DNA of 42,886 bases. Source: Aeromicrobium sp. GTDB taxonomy: Bacteria; Actinomycetota; Actinomycetes; Propionibacteriales; Nocardioidaceae. Made by a program: the position numbers and the translations under genes. The notes beneath the pieces are model-generated. The model was given only the letters and a program-made list of their open reading frames with translations, had not been told where the DNA came from and did not search any database. Position 1 is the stretch's first letter; each line of letters starts with the position of its first letter. The DNA lies in contig JAOPXY010000040.1 in NCBI GenBank assembly GCA_025964895.1, positions 1 to 42,886 of the forward strand, read 5' to 3'. Positions 37,736 through 42,886 of the stretch are shown here, piece by piece.

Positions 37736-39520
37736 TCAGCACGAGCTCTTCCAGGTCTGCGTCGACGCACCAGGCTGCACGGACGGAGTGGAGTCGACGA
37801 CCGTCGAGCCCTCCTGGTCCTTGCCGCTTGAGAGTCGTGTCTGCACCGTGACCGTCTGGCCGGGATCGACCTGGATCGTCAAGATGACGACGGGACGGCC
37901 CTCCTGCGTGGCGCGCGTGAACGTCGTCTCCTCGTGGTCGATCTCGACGGAGTCGATCGTGCCGTCGTCGGTGCCGTAGAGGTAGAGGTTCATCAGCATC
38001 GACCCTGGCGCGGCGCCGTAGCCCGGCCCGCGGACCGACTCTGGGAGCGCCGAGGCATCGGCCGGTGCGGTCGAGCGCAGCGTCATCTCCGACGCGTACG
38101 ACTGCACTCCCTCGTCGGTGCAGTTCGTCGACGAGCCGGTCAGCGACGTGGACAGGTAGTACTGCATCTTTGCCCCGGTCGCGTCGTTCAGGTAGTAGCC
38201 GAGCGCGGGCCCGGCCGCGTCGCCGAGCGGGAGGGAGTGAGCGATCGCGGTGCCGTCGATGTCGGACGTGATGGCTTCGTCCTTCGACCACAGCGCAACG
38301 CGCCGCTCGGTCGTCGCCTTCGTGAGCGCCGTCAGCACGCGGGTGGGGTCACCGCCACCGGACAGCACCTTGTCGAAGATCGTCTTCGTGGCGCCGGCGA
38401 ACACCGCGTCCTGGTCGATGCCTTCGGGGTACTTGAGGTAGACCTCGTTGAGCAGGACGTCGACGGCGTTCTTCGACGTGAGGCTGGTGCCGTCCGCGAG
38501 CTTGACCGGTCCGATGCCCTCCAGCAGGTACGACAAGGTCACGGGGTCGAGCGACAGAACGCCATCGACGTTGTAGCCGCGCTCGCGCTCCACGATGGAG
38601 GCGGCGATCTCAGCCGCCCGCGGGAAGTCCGGTGTGAAGTTGACATCGCGGAAGTCGGTCACGAGCAGGTCGGTGAACAGCACCTCCTCCTCGGCCGTGA
38701 GCGGCGCGGCGGGCGTGGGCAGGCTGCCGAGGTCGCCGCCGGCCTTCTGGTCACTCAGCGAGATGGCGCCGTCGTTGACGTCGAGCCGCGCGTAGGCGCC
38801 GGGCAGGCCGCCGGTGGCACGGATCTCCGCGTTGTTCTGGAACATCAGCAGGTAGGTGTGCTTGCCCGTCAGCATCTGCGGGATGACCCGACTGGCAACA
38901 CTTGCCCGCGACGCGACGTCGCTCGCGCTGGAGATCTTCTCCTGCGCGTTCGTCACCGGGTTGCGGAGCGGTCCGAGCAGCTCGGACGCGTCGATCCCCT
39001 GGATGTCGCTGCTGGCCCGGCTGATGACCTTGGACGACGCCTGCAGGTTGGGCGTGAGCGCCGTCAGCGCGTCGATGTCGATACGCCCGTTCTTCGGGTT
39101 GAACGTCTTGGCGTTGATGCGGTCGGCGATATCGATCAGGGGGGGCAGACCCTCGTCAGCGACGGACACGATCGACGCGGTGATGGTGCGGACGGCCTTG
39201 ACGTTCTTGCCCACGAACGGCGTGTGTGCGGCCAGCGACAGCACGGGGTCGTCGAGCTCGGAGTCGGCCTGGTGCACGTTGGCCTGCAGCTGGGCCAGCT
39301 CGGTGCGAGCGCGCTCCTGGTCGCCGGACGTGAGGGCGCTCTGCAGCCGGGAGGCATCACCGGTGGCGAGGTTCAGGTCGACCTGCGCGGACGAGAGCTT
39401 GCTGTAGGCGTAGATCCCGAGGGCCACAGCCACGGCGGCGAGAACGGCCACGACGAGGAGACCCCGGCGGATGCGCCTCTGCGTCCTGGACCGGCGGCGA
39501 AACGTCTGCGAGGTGCTCAC
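37736..39520 (-). CDS. DUF4012 family membrane-anchored protein
   Basis: A 594-residue protein with a basic N-terminus (RRRSRTQRRIRRG), one membrane anchor (LLVVAVLAAVAVALGIYAYS) and a large extracytoplasmic part. It matches DUF4012: YLLMFQNNAEIRATGGLPGA, DFPRAAEIAASIVERERGYN and VDGVLSLDPVTLSYLLEGIG. Two Cys occur (one terminal). DUF4012 genes are often found in actinobacterial and Chloroflexi polysaccharide clusters next to sugar transferases, as here; their biochemical role is not established, although they share features with LytR-CpsA-Psr-associated envelope genes. I prefer GTG 39520, preceded by GGAAG; ATG 39535 would add five residues. Confidence 0.88.
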   Translation of the reverse strand: MSTSQTFRRRSRTQRRIRRGLLVVAVLAAVAVALGIYAYSKLSSAQVDLNLATGDASRLQSALTSGDQERARTELAQLQANVHQADSELDDPVLSLAAHTPFVGKNVKAVRTITASIVSVADEGLPPLIDIADRINAKTFNPKNGRIDIDALTALTPNLQASSKVISRASSDIQGIDASELLGPLRNPVTNAQEKISSASDVASRASVASRVIPQMLTGKHTYLLMFQNNAEIRATGGLPGAYARLDVNDGAISLSDQKAGGDLGSLPTPAAPLTAEEEVLFTDLLVTDFRDVNFTPDFPRAAEIAASIVERERGYNVDGVLSLDPVTLSYLLEGIGPVKLADGTSLTSKNAVDVLLNEVYLKYPEGIDQDAVFAGATKTIFDKVLSGGGDPTRVLTALTKATTERRVALWSKDEAITSDIDGTAIAHSLPLGDAAGPALGYYLNDATGAKMQYYLSTSLTGSSTNCTDEGVQSYASEMTLRSTAPADASALPESVRGPGYGAAPGSMLMNLYLYGTDDGTIDSVEIDHEETTFTRATQEGRPVVILTIQVDPGQTVTVQTRLSSGKDQEGSTVVDSTPSVQPGASTQTWKSSC

Positions 39521-39567
39521 GATCTCAACTTCCATCTGCGTTCAGGAACTGCGGTACAGAGACGAAA

Positions 39568-39593
39568 GCGGGGCTGCCGATCGGCAGCCCCGC
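39568..39593 (-). terminator. Perfect 26-bp palindromic terminator of the Ig-like gene
   Basis: GCGGGGCTGCCGA mirrors TCGGCAGCCCCGC without mismatch. On the minus strand it is followed by TTTCGTCT. It lies 24 nt after the stop at 39618 and before the DUF4012 gene. Confidence 0.75.
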
Positions 39594-39617
39594 ATTCGTG
39601 ACAACGATGGTGCGTTG

Positions 39618-40022
39618 TTACTTCTTCTTCTTGTTCTTCACCTTGACCGTGTCGGTGTCGTTGCTGGCCTTGAAGACCGAGTTGTTGGCCGGCTTGTACG
39701 AGGCCTTCAGTGTCTTGGTGGTGGTCTTCTTCACCGACGGCGCCTTCACCTTGAACTTGACCGACGTACCGGAGACCGACTTCGTGTAGCTGCGGCCGCC
39801 GAAGATGACGGTGACCTTGCCCTCACGGACGACGGCGTTACCGGCACGGACGCGGACGATGACGTTCAGGCTCTTGCCCTCGTTGACGCTGTTGGGAGCG
39901 CTGATGGAGGTCTTGGTGGCGATCGTGTTCGGGTAGACGGCGGCGGACGCGCCGCTCACGAGGGCTCCGGAACCGAGAACCAGGGCGACGGCTGCGAACA
40001 GCGCGAGGACGATCTTCTTCAT
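39618..40022 (-). CDS. Small secreted Ig-like protein with lysine-rich tail
   Basis: A 134-residue secreted protein. Signal peptide MKKIVLALFAAVALVLGSGA ends near SGASAAVYP. One bacterial Ig-like (big_3/Ig_5 type) domain follows: ISAPNSVNEGKSLNVIVRV, VVREGKVTVIFGGRSYTKSV, FKVKAPSVKK and LKASYKPANNSVFKASNDT. The tail is TVKVKNKKKK. AAGGAAAA lies 5 nt before ATG 40022. It is a single-domain surface or extracellular protein in a polysaccharide locus; the basic tail could contact an anionic polymer, by inference. The 245 bp upstream contains its promoter, but I cannot place -35/-10 boxes with confidence. Confidence 0.82.
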   Translation of the reverse strand: MKKIVLALFAAVALVLGSGALVSGASAAVYPNTIATKTSISAPNSVNEGKSLNVIVRVRAGNAVVREGKVTVIFGGRSYTKSVSGTSVKFKVKAPSVKKTTTKTLKASYKPANNSVFKASNDTDTVKVKNKKKK

Positions 40023-40267
40023 GTTTTTCCTTAGTCCTGGCCGCGGGCAGCCATGCGAAGAGAGGGGAGATCAGGGATGGTCTACGAGAAGACTAGGGTA
40101 CATATGTCCCACTTGGCGCATTGAGCGCGAAGAGTTCACTGGTTGGAAACACAACGAATCCCCGACCACCACCTGCTAAGGCGCGGGACGACCGCTATCT
40201 GATAGTGGTGAAAGCGTGTCGTCGGAAGCATGAAGAATCTTTCTGTTGTCCCGCGAGAACGACGGAT

Positions 40268-41830
40268 TCAGTACGCTCCGTCACTCCTGCCGACGGCTTT
40301 GACGGTCCGCCACACGATCTGCAGGTCCCGCATCATCGACCAGTTCTCGACGTAGTCGAGGTCTAGGCGGACCGTCTCCTCCCAGGTGAGATCGGATCGA
40401 CCGCTGACCTGCCACAGCCCAGTGACCCCTTGGCGCACCAGCAGGCGACGGTGGGTGGCGTCCTCGTACTGTTCGACCTCGGCCCGCAGTGGCGGCCGCG
40501 GGCCGACGACGCTCATCTCGCCCCTGAGGACATTAAAGAACTGCGGCAGCTCGTCGAGCGAGTACCGCCGCAGGAAGCGCCCGACTCGGGTGATGCGCGG
40601 ATCGTCCCGCATTTTGAACAGCGGTCCGGCGCCGTCGTTGGCGCCATCGAGGCGAACGGTCTCGGTGTCGGCTCCGATGACCATCGTCCGGAACTTCAGC
40701 ATGAAGAACGGGCGGCCGCCGACGCCGATGCGTTCACTGCGGTAGAGGACGGGGCCGTGGCTGTCGAGCTTCACGACCATCGCGATCACGAGGAGCAGCG
40801 GGAAAGTCAGCGTCAGGAACGCGATGGCGAACGCCTTGTCGAAGGCTGTCTTCGCGAGCTTGGCGGCACCGGCGTACGTCGGCCGTTCGAGGTGGATGAA
40901 GGGCATGTTCGAGACGCCGCGCACGTGGATGCGGGGCCCGGCCACGTCGATGACGTTGGGCGACACCATCAGATCGATCGAGTGTTCCTCGAGCTGCCAT
41001 GCGAGGTCCTTCAGCCCGTCGTGGCCCAGGTGCTCGGTGTCGGTCACGATGACCGCATCGGCCTCGGAGATGTTGAGCGCGTCGGTCAGCGTTCGCTGCG
41101 TGCCCATCACGGGAATGAAGGCGGTGGGGATATCGAGCCACTCGTTCAGGCTGCCGTGCCGGTCGGGCACCCACACACCCGTCACGCGATAGCCTCCGGA
41201 CTGACCGTTCAGGAACCCGTCCGCGATGCGCTTGGCAGATCGCACGCCACCCACCACGAGCACCCGCGAGTACGCGCGTCCTCGGCGTCGCTGGCGTACG
41301 AGCCACTGTCGCCAGTAGCGTCTTCCGGCTAAAAGGCCGATGAGGCCCAGCGGGAAAGCGATGGCCAGGAAGCCGCGCGAGGCGTCCCACTTGAGCAGGA
41401 GGGACAGGATCGCGACCCATCCGAAGACGAGGAACGTGGCACGAGTGACCCGGGCATACTCGTCGGCGCCGTGGCCGATGATCTTGACGTCACGCGAACG
41501 GGTCAGCGACAGCGTGCCCCACCACAGGGCAGCGATAACCCCGCCAAGCACGACGTATGACGCCGTTACGGAGCCGTAGATCCTCGAGTCGTCAGAGGTG
41601 GCGCCGAAGCGCAGGACACCGGCGACGGCGGTGGCCGCGAGGAGCACGATGAGGTCTGTGACGAACACCCGGCGGATGTATCCGACCTGCCACGGCTTGA
41701 CGCGTGCGTTCAACGTCTCGTCCGGCTCAGTTGGCGGACGAGGCGCTGCTCGATCCGTGGATGACCCGTGCGGCTGGCGGGGGTCGCCGCCGGGCTCGTC
41801 GCGGTTGACCCAGTGGAGAAGCTGGCTCAT
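40268..41830 (-). CDS. Exopolysaccharide polyprenyl glycosylphosphotransferase (sugar transferase)
   Basis: A 520-residue initiating sugar-1-phosphate transferase that loads the first sugar onto undecaprenyl phosphate. After a cytoplasmic tail come four membrane helices (VFVTDLIVLLAATAVAGVLR, YVVLGGVIAALWWGTLSL and others), a CoA-binding-like domain (RVLVVGGVRSAKRIADGF) and a fifth helix. The C-terminal transferase domain contains ERIGVGGRPFFMLKFRTM, RYSLDELPQFFNVLRGEMS, VGPRPPL and VTGLWQVSGRSDLTWEE, as in WbaP/WcaJ. ATG 41830 has GGGAGGTG 5 nt upstream; the frame is open to 41890 but lacks a ribosome site. It is divergent from the UDP-glucose dehydrogenase across 286 bp. Confidence 0.95.
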   Translation of the reverse strand: MSQLLHWVNRDEPGGDPRQPHGSSTDRAAPRPPTEPDETLNARVKPWQVGYIRRVFVTDLIVLLAATAVAGVLRFGATSDDSRIYGSVTASYVVLGGVIAALWWGTLSLTRSRDVKIIGHGADEYARVTRATFLVFGWVAILSLLLKWDASRGFLAIAFPLGLIGLLAGRRYWRQWLVRQRRRGRAYSRVLVVGGVRSAKRIADGFLNGQSGGYRVTGVWVPDRHGSLNEWLDIPTAFIPVMGTQRTLTDALNISEADAVIVTDTEHLGHDGLKDLAWQLEEHSIDLMVSPNVIDVAGPRIHVRGVSNMPFIHLERPTYAGAAKLAKTAFDKAFAIAFLTLTFPLLLVIAMVVKLDSHGPVLYRSERIGVGGRPFFMLKFRTMVIGADTETVRLDGANDGAGPLFKMRDDPRITRVGRFLRRYSLDELPQFFNVLRGEMSVVGPRPPLRAEVEQYEDATHRRLLVRQGVTGLWQVSGRSDLTWEETVRLDLDYVENWSMMRDLQIVWRTVKAVGRSDGAY

Positions 41831-42094
41831 GTGCCACCTCCCTGGTGCGAACCCCGAACAATCGGCGAAGACGTCTCCCCGAAGCCCCACTGTAGGTCCC
41901 CATCAGCCAACTTCAGCCGCAGTTCAGGGATTGGACATCCGTTCGACTTGTGACGCCTGTCACACACCGCGGGTCGGGCAATTCTCGGAATCTTCGAGAT
42001 ACATGTTGAGAATCTGACGCATACGAGTGTGCGACGAATGTCCGGTTTTGTCACCTTCCGGTGTCCAACGGGGTCGTTTCACCGCTAGGAATGG

Positions 42095-42112
42095 GTGAGC
42101 GGATACGCTCAC
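42095..42112 (+). promoter_or_regulatory. Inverted repeat covering the -10 box of the UDP-glucose dehydrogenase gene
   Basis: GTGAGCG (42095-42101) and CGCTCAC (42106-42112) are perfect inverted arms around GATA. The -10 candidate TACGCT (42104-42109) lies inside it, 7 nt before GTG 42117. A repressor bound here would block the promoter. Confidence 0.5.
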
Positions 42113-42116
42113 TCGC

Positions 42117-42886
42117 GTGAGTACCAAGATCGCTGTCGTCGGGCTCGGCTATGTCGGGTTGTCCATCGCCGTGCTGCTTTCTCAGCACCACGACGTGGTG
42201 GGTCTCGAGATCGACGCCTCGAAGCTTCGCCTGCTCGAGGCCGGCAGGAGCCCCATCCACGACACGGAAATCGAGCAGTTCCTGAGTCGCGGTGACCTCC
42301 GACTCTCGTTCACCGACGACCCCGCCACGGCCTACGCCGACGCCGAGTACGTCGTCATCGCGACGCCCACGGACTACGACCCGCAGACCAACTACTTCAA
42401 CACCCGCACGGTCGAGAGCGTCATCAACGCCGTCACCGCTGCTGCGCCGGACGCGACAATGGTCATCAAGTCGACGATCCCGGTCGGGTTCGTGCTCGAG
42501 GCGCGCCAGCGGCTGGGCACCGACAACATCATCTTCTCTCCAGAGTTCCTGCGTGAGGGCAAGGCGCTCTACGACAACCTGCACCCCTCGCGCATCGTCG
42601 TGGGTGAGCGGAGCGACCGGGCACAGCGGTTCGCCGACCTGCTCATGGAGGGAGCCGCCGAGAAGGGCTGCCCGGTGCTGCTCACCGAACCCACGGAGGC
42701 CGAGGCGGTCAAGCTGTTCTCGAACACCTACCTCGCGATGCGGGTGGCCTACTTCAACGAGCTCGACTCGTTCGCCATCAGCCATGGGCTCTCGACGCGC
42801 CAGATCATCGACGGCGTGGGTCTCGACCCCCGCATCGGCACGCACTACAACAACCCGTCGTTCGGCTATGGCGGCTACTGCCTGCC
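42117..42886 (+). CDS. ugd: UDP-glucose 6-dehydrogenase (partial, runs off the window)
   Basis: The first 256 residues of a UDP-glucose dehydrogenase of the short (about 390 aa) class. [20 protein letters not shown] is the NAD motif. Substrate residues lie in [17 protein letters not shown] and [20 protein letters not shown], the dimer helix in [19 protein letters not shown], and the catalytic Cys in FGYGGYCLP at the very end of the window. It oxidises UDP-glucose to UDP-glucuronate for an acidic polysaccharide. Start GTG 42117 (MSTKIAVVG) has no Shine-Dalgarno. It differs from the enzyme at 15168, which has the GGHCIPCDP form, so the window encodes two kinds of sugar dehydrogenase. Confidence 0.93.
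   Translation, partial: MSTKIAVVGLGYVGLSIAVLLSQHHDVVGLEIDASKLRLLEAGRSPIHDTEIEQFLSRGDLRLSFTDDPATAYADAEYVVIATPTDYDPQTNYFNTRTVESVINAVTAAAPDATMVIKSTIPVGFVLEARQRLGTDNIIFSPEFLREGKALYDNLHPSRIVVGERSDRAQRFADLLMEGAAEKGCPVLLTEPTEAEAVKLFSNTYLAMRVAYFNELDSFAISHGLSTRQIIDGVGLDPRIGTHYNNPSFGYGGYCL

Noticed and set aside
40088-40115. GGGTACATATGTCCC near 40095 as an operator upstream of the Ig-like gene
   Set aside because: Only the central ACATATGT is a true palindrome; eight bases in an AT-rich patch are not enough evidence.
1-42886. CRISPR arrays, insertion sequences, integrases or rRNA genes
   Set aside because: No regularly spaced repeats, transposase or integrase motifs, or rRNA-like sequence were seen on either strand.

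Overview
The window is about 70% GC and densely packed, with many 1-4 bp stop/start overlaps (ATGA, GTGA, TGATG) and genes typical of high-GC Actinobacteria: a Bpa-type proteasome activator, a WhiB-like protein, DUF5926, an ECF41 sigma factor and a PAP2-diacylglycerol kinase fusion. A Nocardioides/Aeromicrobium-like member of the Propionibacteriales is my best guess, by inference only. At least ten genes carry a TANNNT -10 box 6-8 nt before an ATG or GTG and no Shine-Dalgarno, the signature of leaderless mRNAs.

Left part (1-9.3 kb): a rhodanese, an anti-sigma-type ATPase and DUF5926. Then comes an ECF41 sigma factor convergent with its classic partner, a carboxymuconolactone-decarboxylase-like gene preceded by a plausible ECF41 promoter. 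Arginine deiminase follows, then a secreted lysine-rich protein beside a decayed paralogue, and a translationally coupled beta-phosphoglucomutase/GH65 disaccharide phosphorylase pair.

9.3-20.7 kb is a glycan locus. On the minus strand, nucleotide-sugar dehydrogenase, epimerase, GlmS, NodB deacetylase and a secreted protein form one tight operon, followed by a paralogue of the secreted protein. Divergent from it is a processive-type GT2 synthase, and beside that a large LuxR/ATPase regulator. Together they could make, export, deacetylate and bind an amino-sugar/uronic-acid polymer.

20.7-33.4 kb is mostly housekeeping: FHA-like protein, adenosine deaminase, an ArsR-SRPBCC-reductase operon, PAP2-DagK, SerS with a HAD phosphatase, a DUF559 nuclease-like gene bracketed by two related palindromic repeats, YjbQ with a WhiB-HTH protein, Bpa, a quinone oxidoreductase, a nitrilase and a membrane protein.

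33.4-36.1 kb lies between two tRNA-Ser genes (anticodons TGA and GCT). It holds a 79-bp palindrome and a scrapyard of broken genes (Ig-like, GT2, FkbM methyltransferase with a frameshifted tail, possible phage remnants), so it looks like an eroded insertion hot spot.

36.2-42.9 kb holds a diguanylate cyclase and a second envelope-polysaccharide locus: VanZ, DUF4012, a secreted Ig-like protein, a polyprenyl-phosphate sugar transferase, and a UDP-glucose dehydrogenase that runs off the right edge. Apart from the regions described, gene-free stretches are under 300 bp.
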